Source of the DNA: Microcaldota archaeon | Lineage (GTDB): Archaea; Micrarchaeota; Micrarchaeia; Anstonellales; Bilamarchaeaceae | NCBI GenBank assembly: GCA_023248035.1 | Contig: JAHFFJ010000005.1 | Coordinates: 1-39,023 of the forward strand | Reading direction: 5' to 3' | DNA length: 39,023 nucleotides | In this document: positions 27,412-35,281 of the stretch, one piece after another | How the letters are laid out: each line of letters starts with the position of its first letter | Position numbering within the stretch: position 1 is the first letter of the stretch | Made by a program: the position numbers and the translations under genes | The notes under the pieces: generated by a model | What the model was told of the DNA's origin: nothing | The model's input: the letters and a program-made list of their open reading frames with translations, nothing else | Databases searched by the model: none

Positions 27412-28960
27412 GATAAACGTCAAATTCCAATCCAAACTTCTCTAACATCTGCTTTTTTACCTTACCGAAAATTCCAATACTTCTTCCATTAACAAATACT
27501 GAGGAAGATATCTGACTATCAAAAACCTGAGTTTCCTGTTTCTTTAGTTCAAAAACCAACCCTTGTTCAGCCATAAGGGTTTGTAAATACCCCCTCACCA
27601 AAGCAAAATCTAACATTTTATCCATAATTCCAAATACCAGGCGCTTTCTATCTTGGCCTTTATTATGAACCAGACCAATTTCGTAAAACTTCTGTGGAAG
27701 GCCCCGCATCTTATTTATAGCGAAAGTTTGTACCATATCTAAGACTAAATTCGGTCTTACAACAGTAAAATCCACAGTACTTGGATTGGTTATCTCCACA
27801 ACATCCACATCACCTAATAATTTTTCTTTATTGGTAAGTATGAATGTTTTAGTTTCTATAAAGCCCATTCCTTTCATTATTTCATCAATCTGTACGTACT
27901 CTTTTTTTACCATTCCAACTGAAAAGAAATCTGGGAGGGTAGGTTTGAAGTTATTGTATCCATATGCAATTGCTACATCCTCCACAACATCGACTACCCC
28001 CATTATATCTGCACGATAGGGCGGTATCTCTACCTTACCCTTAGTGTAAACATAACCCATTTTTTGAAGAAGCCCGCCAAGTTCTTTATCATTAAAATTA
28101 CTGCCTAGTATTTTGTTGACATCACCACTTCCAATTTTCATGATTTTTGGTGTAAGATCTGGGGAGTTAAATTTTTCTTTTCCATAATCCATACTAACCT
28201 CATATACCGCCCCTCCCATATCAGCAAAAGTACAAACCAATATGTTAAGTGCTGCTTTACAGGCATTAATCTCAGTTCCAGTGACCTCGATAAATATCTC
28301 GGTTGTGGTTTCATCAACTTTCCCAGTTTCAGCGGAATTTACAATTGGTATAAGGCACATAACCTTTCCTGAACTATCTAGAAAGACTGGATATCTATCC
28401 TGCCCCTTAATCAAGTGGCCATACTGCTGGCCTTTCTTGTGCTCTTCTAATATCTGATCTGCACCCATCACGTTATCATGCCCAAGTGGCCGGTAATTTA
28501 TCTCCCTTGGTTTTAATGTGGTGTACCTTATCGGGAAAGTTATGTTGTGCATTGGATATATACCAAGACCAAATTTTTTCACTTTTCTTCCCAAAGTACC
28601 CATTAACTTTTCCTGAAGAAGTATCATATCCCTTATTCGCTGATCATCAAAGGCCATGCCCTTAACAACTGCACAAACGGTGTAGGGTCTTGAAACAGAC
28701 TTATCTACAATCACCTTATAGTTCGATTTTTTTACCTTGTATCTTGTCTGTTGTTTTTTAGTGTACGCTCGTAACGATCGAGCGAGCCCCTCCATCGAAT
28801 ACCAATCCGGTCGATTTGGTGTAAGTTCGGTTATTATCTTATTAGTTTCTGTTTCGTATTCAGAAGGTGCACCAAGCTCGCTTAATATCTCCACCATTTT
28901 CTCCTTTGGTAGGCCTATAAGCTTCTTCATTTCATCATAAGCAAACTCAATTACGACCAT
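27392..28960 (-). CDS. pheT: Phenylalanyl-tRNA synthetase beta subunit, archaeal type
   Basis: Predicted 522 residues, the short archaeal/eukaryotic form without the bacterial N-terminal tRNA-binding domain. Recognisable parts are LTPNRPDWYSMEGLARSLRAY, LQEKLMGTLGRKVKKFGLGI, the B5 region (PYRADIMGVVDVVEDVAIAYGYNNF) and the class II-like catalytic-core remnant FTVVRPNLVLDMVQTFAINK. It pairs with PheS to charge tRNA-Phe; pheS is not in this window. ATG 28960 is preferred to an upstream in-frame start inside purF: GTGAGG lies directly before it and the purF stop TGA is four bases away. It is cotranscribed with purF. Confidence 0.95.
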   Translation of the reverse strand: MVVIEFAYDEMKKLIGLPKEKMVEILSELGAPSEYETETNKIITELTPNRPDWYSMEGLARSLRAYTKKQQTRYKVKKSNYKVIVDKSVSRPYTVCAVVKGMAFDDQRIRDMILLQEKLMGTLGRKVKKFGLGIYPMHNITFPIRYTTLKPREINYRPLGHDNVMGADQILEEHKKGQQYGHLIKGQDRYPVFLDSSGKVMCLIPIVNSAETGKVDETTTEIFIEVTGTEINACKAALNILVCTFADMGGAVYEVSMDYGKEKFNSPDLTPKIMKIGSGDVNKILGSNFNDKELGGLLQKMGYVYTKGKVEIPPYRADIMGVVDVVEDVAIAYGYNNFKPTLPDFFSVGMVKKEYVQIDEIMKGMGFIETKTFILTNKEKLLGDVDVVEITNPSTVDFTVVRPNLVLDMVQTFAINKMRGLPQKFYEIGLVHNKGQDRKRLVFGIMDKMLDFALVRGYLQTLMAEQGLVFELKKQETQVFDSQISSSVFVNGRSIGIFGKVKKQMLEKFGLEFDVYLVELEL

Positions 28961-28964
28961 ATCC

Positions 28965-30374
28965 TCACTCTTGCGCCTTAATTCTAGCTGCTCTTTTGAC
29001 ATAATCTGTATGGTAATCCTCATTAAGGCATCCTGTACATATCGGAAACCCTATTGCACCCCTAAGGTCTTCTATAGAAAGATATTCCAAACTATCGGCA
29101 TTAAGGTATTTACATATCTCTTCTACTGTTTTTTTATTGGCTATAAGTTCGTTATAAGTCGACATATCTACGCCATAAAAACAAGGTGCCTTGATTGGTG
29201 GGGAAGTAATTCTCAAATGAACCTCTTTTGCGCCAGCTTCCCTCACTATAGTCACTATCTCTCTAAGCGTTGTGCCTCTGACTATACTATCATCTATAAG
29301 CACCACCCGCTTACCCTTAACAACACTGGTAACCGGATTTAGCTTTAGCCTTACTGCTTCTGAACGTTTATTCTGATCGGGCATTATGAATGTACGCCCG
29401 ATGTATCTGTTTTTTATCAACCCTTCCTCGCAAGGTATCCCCAACTCTCTAGCATAAGCTGTAGCTGCTGTTCTTGAGGTATCTGGTACGGGTACTACAA
29501 CATCTGCTTTTACTGGCGCACTTTTAGCTAGTCGTATCCCTAACTTTTCCCTTACAACGTGCACTGGTAGTCCATGATCTAAAAGTGAGTCTGGCCGTGA
29601 GAAATAAACATATTCAAACATACAGTGTTTCATCTTCTCTCGTTTAATCTGGAATTTTTCTATTTTGGCCTGTTTACCCCTTACAACAATCAATTCCCCA
29701 CCATTCACACTACCTTTGAATGGAATTTTATTCACATCAAGAGCAGCAGATTCTGAAGTAAAGCATACAAAATCCTCATTCTCCCCCCAAACTAATGGTC
29801 TTATTGCGAACTTATCACGAAAAACAATCAATTCCCCATTAGCAAGCCCAGTTACTGAATACGCTCCTTCTAAACTATCCATCATCTTTTCCACTGCTTT
29901 TTTTGTATCTGCATACCTATCCAGATAATAGACCATAACCTCAGAGTCAACCGAACTTGTAAAATTGTACCCATATCCCTGAAATTCTTTTTTGAGCTCC
30001 TTGTAGTTAGCTATATGTCCATTGTGGGCAGCTGCATAATTTTTGTAAACAAAAGGCTGAACATCACAACCATGACATTCGCCGTGGGTGGGGTATCTTG
30101 TGTGCCCAATCCCTATACTGCCTGGAATCCTAAGGTCCTCTTCCTTAACAACCGAATCAACCAGTCCAATTCCTCTACACTCCTCTATTTTCTTTCCATT
30201 CCAAACTGCAAATCCTGCAGCATCCTGCCCTCGATGTTGGAGTGCAATTAGTGCCCTATGAAGGAGTGGTGCCACATCCTGGCCGGTTTTGGAATAAATC
30301 CCTACTATCCCACATTCTTCTCGTTTTTCATCTATGATTTGATCTGTAGAATAAGAGTTGATTTTTACTACCAT
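28965..30374 (-). CDS. purF: Amidophosphoribosyltransferase
   Basis: 469 residues. First committed enzyme of purine synthesis: PRPP plus glutamine to phosphoribosylamine. The N-terminal Ntn glutaminase begins at Cys21 (ECGIVGIY) after a 20-residue leader that must be removed, longer than the usual ten or so; HRGQDAAG and GHTRYPTHG follow. The PRPP-binding motif VVLIDDSIVRGTT is at 357-369. Cys251, Cys398, Cys446 and Cys449 match the four 4Fe-4S ligands of the Bacillus-type enzyme, so an oxygen-sensitive cluster is likely. A TATA-like element about 26 bases before the start is apparently shared with the divergent gene at 30427. First gene of an operon with pheT. Confidence 0.96.
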   Translation of the reverse strand: MVVKINSYSTDQIIDEKREECGIVGIYSKTGQDVAPLLHRALIALQHRGQDAAGFAVWNGKKIEECRGIGLVDSVVKEEDLRIPGSIGIGHTRYPTHGECHGCDVQPFVYKNYAAAHNGHIANYKELKKEFQGYGYNFTSSVDSEVMVYYLDRYADTKKAVEKMMDSLEGAYSVTGLANGELIVFRDKFAIRPLVWGENEDFVCFTSESAALDVNKIPFKGSVNGGELIVVRGKQAKIEKFQIKREKMKHCMFEYVYFSRPDSLLDHGLPVHVVREKLGIRLAKSAPVKADVVVPVPDTSRTAATAYARELGIPCEEGLIKNRYIGRTFIMPDQNKRSEAVRLKLNPVTSVVKGKRVVLIDDSIVRGTTLREIVTIVREAGAKEVHLRITSPPIKAPCFYGVDMSTYNELIANKKTVEEICKYLNADSLEYLSIEDLRGAIGFPICTGCLNEDYHTDYVKRAARIKAQE

Positions 30375-30395
30375 ATTGATACTATGTATAATTTC

Positions 30396-30404
30396 CTTTT
30401 AATG
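30396..30404. promoter_or_regulatory. TATA element shared by purF and the divergent membrane-protein gene
   Basis: CTTTTAATG with centre TTTTAA (30397-30402) is about 26 bases before the purF ATG (30374, minus) and about 27 bases before the ATG at 30427 (plus). Only 52 bases separate the two genes. Confidence 0.5.
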
Positions 30405-30426
30405 TTTTCCAACCTAATCATTTCTC

Positions 30427-30690
30427 ATGGAAAATAGGGAGATTGAGTTAGAAATTGCCAAAATAAATGAGCGTAATAAAAGGGTGGAGGCAGACAAAGC
30501 TTGGGAAACTAGCTTCACCCGCCGTTTGATCCTATCCTTTGGTATCTACATCTTAGCTCTTGTACTGTTAATTTCTATTGGTTCTCAAGATCCAGTTGTT
30601 TCTGCATTATTACCAATGTTCGGTTTCATAATTTCCACTCTTTCCATTCCACATATAAAGGCGTTTTGGTTAAAATCTTATAAAAAATGA
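30427..30690 (+). CDS. Small protein with two membrane helices
   Basis: 87 residues: an N-terminal charged helix (MENREIELEIAKINERNKRV) and then two membrane segments, LILSFGIYILALVLLISIG (about 37-55) and ALLPMFGFIISTLSIPHI (about 62-79), with a basic end. Small proteins with an EIAKINERNKRVEADKAWETS-like start occur in many bacteria and archaea as unknown membrane proteins. First gene of a probable operon with the next two. Function not known. Confidence 0.7.
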   Translation: MENREIELEIAKINERNKRVEADKAWETSFTRRLILSFGIYILALVLLISIGSQDPVVSALLPMFGFIISTLSIPHIKAFWLKSYKK

Positions 30691-30699
30691 GGTCGTATT

Positions 30700-31257
30700 A
30701 TGGGTTCACGTGCAGGTTATTTTATAAGTCAAAATGGGGTTCCTTCCTGGGTAATTCGAAGACAGGAATATTTGGGTGGAAGTAAGGAAGAGCTTATGGA
30801 AATGATACGTTCTATTGCACTCCAGCTTATGGACGCTAAAACCACCATAAATAAAGGGGATTGCGCTCTTCGTCATGATCTTTATCTAGGCCGACTTTTT
30901 TGCGCTGCAGTTAAAGCCATTGCGAGTAGCAAGTACAATTCAATAGAGATCGATTTTAATTGCGATATTGATGAGCATGGCGTTTTTGAAATAGTTCTGG
31001 TGAAATGGAATGAATGGTGGCTCTACCACCATGATCTCAATCTAAAAAACATGGCCGACGAAACAAATGTAGCCGACATTGAAATAAGGAAGCAGATTGA
31101 GCAATCTATGACGGATGCATTTGGCCATAATAAAGAAGCGATTACTGCATTTGTGCCAGAAAACCAACATCTACTTGGAAAATTCTTTTTTGAAGATGGC
31201 AAGGCTCTCAAAGATGGTCTTCGGGTGGAGTGGGAAAAGAACTTTAAGGAATACTAA
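30700..31257 (+). CDS. Unknown 185-residue soluble protein
   Basis: The protein starts MGSRAGYFISQNGVPSWVIR and is mostly helical and acidic (KEELMEMIRSIALQLMDA, LGRLFCAAVKAIASSKYN), with one beta-strand region IEIDFNCDIDEHGVFEIVLV followed by KWNEWWLYHHDLNLKN. No signal, no membrane helix, no motif I know. It follows the small membrane gene by nine bases and is followed by the thiolase gene after 24, so the three are probably cotranscribed. Confidence 0.7.
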   Translation: MGSRAGYFISQNGVPSWVIRRQEYLGGSKEELMEMIRSIALQLMDAKTTINKGDCALRHDLYLGRLFCAAVKAIASSKYNSIEIDFNCDIDEHGVFEIVLVKWNEWWLYHHDLNLKNMADETNVADIEIRKQIEQSMTDAFGHNKEAITAFVPENQHLLGKFFFEDGKALKDGLRVEWEKNFKEY

Positions 31258-31281
31258 ACATTACTATCACAGGTAATACTT

Positions 31282-32442
31282 ATGCGTAAAGTTGCAATAA
31301 TCGGTGTAGGAATGACTCCCTTTGGTGAACATTGGGAAGAGGGCCTTCGTGATCTTGCAGTCCAGGCTGGCATACAAGCTATTTCGGATGCAGGAATCAG
31401 TGGTGATAAGATTGATGCAGGCTACATCGGTACCATGGCCTCAGGTCGATTGGTTGGCCAGGAACATATCGGCGGCCTTCTTGCAGACTATATGGGTCTA
31501 AATCCAATTCCCATTACTCGTGTTGAGGGTGCATGTGCTTCGGGCAGTCTTGCTCTTAGGCAAGGATTCATGGCAGTCGCTAGTGGGATGCATGAACTTG
31601 TAGTTGTTGGTGGCGTCGAAAAGATGACTGATCTAGGGGTAAATACTGTTAGTGATATTTTGGGCGGAGCGGGCGATCAGGAATGGGAACTGTTTCTTGG
31701 TGCAACGTTCCCGGGAATTTATGCTCTAATGGCAAAACGTCACATGTACGAATATGGAACTACGGAGGAAATGATGGCTGCAGTTGCTGTGAAAAACCAC
31801 AAAAACGGTGCCAAGAACAAATATGCACAATTCCAAAATGAAATAACTCTAGATACTGTACTCAAGTCAAAAATGATTGCAGACCCACTCAAAGTCTTTG
31901 ATTGCTCACCAATCTCTGATGGGGCAGCAGGGCTGATACTTGCTCCTATGGATGTTGCTCAAAGCTACACGAAAAAACCAATCGAAATAATCGCAACTGC
32001 TCAAGCCAGTGATGCTCTTGCACTCCATTCAAGAGAAACTATGAGTGGTCTTAGGGCTACTCAGGTTGCAGGTAAAAAAGCGTTTGAGATGGCAAAACTT
32101 TCCCACAAAGATATTGATTTTGCAGAAATTCATGACTGCTTTACAATTGCTGAAATAATGGCAATCGAAGATCTTGGTTTTTTCAAAAAAGGCCAGGGTG
32201 GAAAAGCCACTCTTGATGGTAAAACTGCTCTTGGCAGCGAAATTCCTGTGAACACATCAGGTGGCCTAAAAGCCTGCGGACACCCAGTTGGTGCAACTGG
32301 TATAAAACAGGCTGTGGAAGCAGTCTGGCAGCTGCGGGGTCAAGCAGAAGGACGACAGGTAAAAGATGCTCATATTGGTTTAACCCACAACGTTGGTGGA
32401 AGTGGAGCTACTGCGGTTGTTCACATCTATAAGAACCAGTAA
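31282..32442 (+). CDS. Archaeal thiolase (acetyl-CoA C-acetyltransferase, SCPx type)
   Basis: 386 residues. Active-site nucleophile Cys85 in GACASGSLAL; EIHDCFTIAEI in place of NEAF; CGHPVGATG with His334 and Cys332; GGSGATAVVHIY near the C-terminus. Archaeal thiolases of this type condense two acetyl-CoA to acetoacetyl-CoA for the mevalonate pathway, usually in an operon with HMG-CoA synthase and a DUF35 OB-fold protein that holds the complex together. Neither partner is present here, so the enzyme may act elsewhere, for example in degradation. CAGGTAA upstream is a fair SD sequence. Confidence 0.93.
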   Translation: MRKVAIIGVGMTPFGEHWEEGLRDLAVQAGIQAISDAGISGDKIDAGYIGTMASGRLVGQEHIGGLLADYMGLNPIPITRVEGACASGSLALRQGFMAVASGMHELVVVGGVEKMTDLGVNTVSDILGGAGDQEWELFLGATFPGIYALMAKRHMYEYGTTEEMMAAVAVKNHKNGAKNKYAQFQNEITLDTVLKSKMIADPLKVFDCSPISDGAAGLILAPMDVAQSYTKKPIEIIATAQASDALALHSRETMSGLRATQVAGKKAFEMAKLSHKDIDFAEIHDCFTIAEIMAIEDLGFFKKGQGGKATLDGKTALGSEIPVNTSGGLKACGHPVGATGIKQAVEAVWQLRGQAEGRQVKDAHIGLTHNVGGSGATAVVHIYKNQ

Positions 32443-32478
32443 CAATTGTTAATAAAAGTTAAAATTAGAAATAAAAAA

Positions 32479-32916
32479 TTAGTTTCTGCATTTTGCAATC
32501 ATGAATTGTTTTTCCTTCATGGCACTTCCTATAATCGTAACCTCTGGCTTACCATCGGTAGCACGATTGTAAAGAACCCCATGCCATTCAACAAGCCCGA
32601 ACTTATCATCAAGCATCTTGACGACTTTATTGACATCAAAACACTTGCATGAATAAAGGTCGAAGTAGATCTCGTTGGTGCCATCTGGGTGTGCAAAGAA
32701 ATGGAGTGAGCAGTGGCTTGTAGTAATCATTTGTACAAAGCTCTGCCCTGGAAAATCGAGATCTTCTGCATCAGCCCAGTTAATCGGGCCCAAAGGCTTC
32801 ATATTGATGGCCTTAAGCAACTTATCCACAAAACGCTGAGCATCATCCTTCGGCAGTGCCTTAAAACTCGGATCGATCTTGGCGTTTACCGTTATGTGTA
32901 TGTGTTCTAATTTCAT
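32479..32916 (-). CDS. S-adenosylmethionine-decarboxylase-like protein
   Basis: Predicted 145 residues from ATG 32916; the frame also opens at a GTG at 32943. The block MITTSHCSLHFFAHPDGTNE then YFDLYSCKCFD lines up with [27 protein letters not shown] of prokaryotic SpeD: Ser67 would be the residue converted to pyruvoyl by self-cleavage, His72 the processing His and Cys90 the catalytic Cys. The Glu normally before the Ser is Thr66, and there is an insertion of three residues before the Cys. If active it would make decarboxylated AdoMet for polyamine synthesis. The divergence means it might be a homologue with another role. Confidence 0.7.
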   Translation of the reverse strand: MKLEHIHITVNAKIDPSFKALPKDDAQRFVDKLLKAINMKPLGPINWADAEDLDFPGQSFVQMITTSHCSLHFFAHPDGTNEIYFDLYSCKCFDVNKVVKMLDDKFGLVEWHGVLYNRATDGKPEVTIIGSAMKEKQFMIAKCRN

Positions 32917-33088
32917 TTTGCATCTTGGTAGATTTCTTTTCACTATAAATTTAAAAACGTATTCCTCTTTTTCGTGATTTTTGGGGCAGATTTTTCATTT
33001 TTCTTTCTGCCTCAGATCTACCAAATAATATTTATGTGTAGATTATTTTAAAAACTTATTCCCACACTTTTTCCAACTCACGCAATTT

Positions 33089-33616
33089 TTACTTCTGTTC
33101 TAATCTTTCTGACCTCTTGTGGGATCTAATCCAGGCTGCACAATCTGCAAAATATTTTTCATGCCAGGATTTAATCAGGTCAATAAATTCTTTACCCTTT
33201 TCTGTGAGTCTGCATGGTCTTATATCCCCACGTACAAATTTCGTACTACTTATCATTTCGGCTGCTAAAAGCGTATCAATAGAATTTGAAATTCTTGATG
33301 GTGTTGCGTTGTAGAGTTTTGTTATCTCTGCATTATTTCCATAACCATAAGAAACTGCGATCAATACCGCCAAATTCGATTTGCAAATCAATGCTGTGAT
33401 CCCACTATCACCAAAACGTTGTTGAGTCTTATCACTTGTCGTTTCTAGCGGATTCTTTGGTTTTCTAATCACTCTTGATTTTGGTCCATGCTTTGGTTCT
33501 TTTGGTAAAAAATTCGCACCCTCAGTTTGTGGCATGGCAACTATTTTTACTCTAGGAAATGTTTGTGCTGGTGTAATTATTAGAGGTCGTTGTATCACGC
33601 CAATTGCTTTTCTCAT
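33089..33616 (-). CDS. Winged-helix transcription regulator
   Basis: 175 residues. The first 70 are basic, Pro/Lys-rich and probably unstructured. The C-terminal 100 form a MarR/ArsR-like winged helix: SNLAVLIAVSYGYGNNAEITKLYNATPSRISNSIDTLLAAEMIS (helix-turn-helix with Ser/Arg recognition helix), then RGDIRPCRLTEKGKEFIDLI (the wing and dimer helix). ATG 33616 is preferred to a TTG at 33622, with TATA-like CATTTAAAATG about 28 bases upstream. A palindrome CTCAATTGAG (33626-33635) lies between the TATA box and the start and could be its own operator. Targets unknown. Confidence 0.78.
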   Translation of the reverse strand: MRKAIGVIQRPLIITPAQTFPRVKIVAMPQTEGANFLPKEPKHGPKSRVIRKPKNPLETTSDKTQQRFGDSGITALICKSNLAVLIAVSYGYGNNAEITKLYNATPSRISNSIDTLLAAEMISSTKFVRGDIRPCRLTEKGKEFIDLIKSWHEKYFADCAAWIRSHKRSERLEQK

Positions 33617-33768
33617 TAACAATCCTCAATTGAGAGTCATTTTAAATGTTATTTTTTGTATAAAAACCTGTTTTTTATAAATTTAACTCCCTCTAAAAGA
33701 AAAACTTTATATAGTCTGGTAGCTGATATTAGTTACGGGCATCAGGCTCGTTTTGGAGAGGGGTAGAT

Positions 33769-34422
33769 ATGGAGCCTATGGAGCCAGAAATTATACCGGC
33801 AATCCTAGTTAAAACTCGTGATGAATTGCTGGCTCGTATATCATCCGTCCTTCCTTTTGTAAAAGAAATCCAACTCGATATCATGGATGGGGAATTTGTG
33901 CCAAACAAAACCATCGGCCTTGAAGACCTGAAAAATCTTCCACCTGCAAAATATGAATTCCATTGGATGGTTAAAAATCCGCTAAAATGGATCGAACAAA
34001 TACCAGGTCCTCACACCCATCTTGTTCATGTAGAAACCATTGATTCAAAAGAGTTTGAAAAAATCACTACAGCGATAAAATTAAAAGGGGGTAAAATTGG
34101 TCTTGCACTAAATCCAGAAACACCATTAGAAACCCTTTTGCCTTTTGTGCCTAAGGCTAAACGTATACTGATCATGACTGTCCATCCTGGTTTCTCTGGG
34201 CAGAACTATATCGAGCAAATGGGTAAAAAAATAAAAAAACTCCGCCAGCTTTATCCGAATCTCGATATAGAAGTTGATGGTGGAATCAACCACTCTTCTG
34301 CTGCGCATGCATATTCCTGCGGAGCCAATATTCTTGCTGCTGCAAGTGCCATATTCTCTTCTTCTGATATCAAATCTGCAATAGCGGACCTGAAAAAGGC
34401 TGCAATCGGGGTGCCATCATGA
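33769..34422 (+). CDS. rpe: Ribulose-phosphate 3-epimerase
   Basis: 217 residues, a TIM barrel. It interconverts ribulose 5-phosphate and xylulose 5-phosphate. Landmarks are IIPAILVKTRDELLARI, QLDIMDGEFVPN (metal-binding Asp), HWMVKNP, MTVHPGFSGQNYIEQM and EVDGGINHSSA with the phosphate loop. Unlike most genes here it has a leader: TATA ACTTTATATAG (about 33706-33716) predicts a start of transcription near 33738, and GGAGAGGGG precedes the ATG. It overlaps the transketolase gene by four bases (ATGA), giving the operon rpe-tktN-tktC. Confidence 0.94.
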   Translation: MEPMEPEIIPAILVKTRDELLARISSVLPFVKEIQLDIMDGEFVPNKTIGLEDLKNLPPAKYEFHWMVKNPLKWIEQIPGPHTHLVHVETIDSKEFEKITTAIKLKGGKIGLALNPETPLETLLPFVPKAKRILIMTVHPGFSGQNYIEQMGKKIKKLRQLYPNLDIEVDGGINHSSAAHAYSCGANILAAASAIFSSSDIKSAIADLKKAAIGVPS

Positions 34423-35273
34423 AGCGCATGACTAACATGAAGCAACTCCGGTTCATGGCAAATATAATCCGACAGGATGTTGTACGCATGCTCTATGAGG
34501 CAAAAAGCGGACATTCTGCAGGTTCAATTGGCCTGGCTGATATTTTCACCGCCCTCTACTTCAATGTCCTCTATCACAATCCAGAAAAGCCCGACTGGCC
34601 CGATCGTGATCGTCTCATTCTTTCAAATGGCCATGTCTGCCCGGTACTCTATTCCGCACTTGCAAATGCCGGCTACTTCCCTAAGGAAGAGTTAATGACA
34701 TTACGCAAGCTAAATTCCATGCTCCAAGGTCATCCTCACCGTGGCACACTCCCGGGAATCGAAAACTCATCAGGGCCGCTTGGTCAGGGTCTTTCCCAAG
34801 CTGTCGGTATGGCAATCGTTGCAAAAGCCGAGCGCAAAAGATGGAGGGTGTATGCAATGTTATCTGATGGTGAACACAATGAAGGGCAAACCTGGGAAGC
34901 TGCCATGCTCGCTGCCAAGTACAAGCTTGGTAATCTCACTGCAATTATCGACCGTAACAATATCCAGATCGATGGTTATACCGAAGAAGTATTGCCACTC
35001 GAACCATTTGCAGATAAATACCGTGCCTTTGGATGGAATGTAATTGATGTTGATGGCCACAATATAAAAAAAATAATCGATGCCTGTTCCGAGAGCAAGG
35101 CAGTTTATGAGCGTCCTACTGTTATAATCGCTCACACCATACCCGGTAAGGGAGTACCATTTATGGAAAACCTTTTCGAGTGGCATGGTAAGCCTCCAAC
35201 AAAAGAGCAAGCAGATGAGGCAACTCGTGATTTGGAAGCCATCAAAAAGACGATCGATGAGGATGAAGAATAG
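34419..35273 (+). CDS. Transketolase, N-terminal subunit
   Basis: 284 residues. The thiamin-diphosphate-binding half of a split transketolase. GHSAGSIGLADIFTALYFNV, ILSNGHVCP, GHPHRGTLPGIENSSGPLGQ, and the cofactor motif SDGEHNEG...DRNN (about 150-185) are visible. It works with the C-terminal subunit encoded next to transfer two-carbon units between sugar phosphates, so the cell can make ribose and erythrose phosphates without the oxidative pathway. The split arrangement is common in archaea and in some bacteria. The start overlaps rpe by four bases. Confidence 0.94.
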   Translation: MKRMTNMKQLRFMANIIRQDVVRMLYEAKSGHSAGSIGLADIFTALYFNVLYHNPEKPDWPDRDRLILSNGHVCPVLYSALANAGYFPKEELMTLRKLNSMLQGHPHRGTLPGIENSSGPLGQGLSQAVGMAIVAKAERKRWRVYAMLSDGEHNEGQTWEAAMLAAKYKLGNLTAIIDRNNIQIDGYTEEVLPLEPFADKYRAFGWNVIDVDGHNIKKIIDACSESKAVYERPTVIIAHTIPGKGVPFMENLFEWHGKPPTKEQADEATRDLEAIKKTIDEDEE

Positions 35274-35281
35274 GTGCTACT

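Noticed and set aside
28971-29342. 123-codon open frame on the plus strand
   Set aside because: Antisense to purF, whose motifs are all intact; no homology or promoter seen.
33705-33768. Riboswitch in the rpe leader
   Set aside because: The predicted leader is only about 30 nt and contains nothing beyond a purine-rich ribosome binding site.
34860-35210. 116-codon open frame on the minus strand
   Set aside because: Antisense to the transketolase N-subunit; composition artefact.
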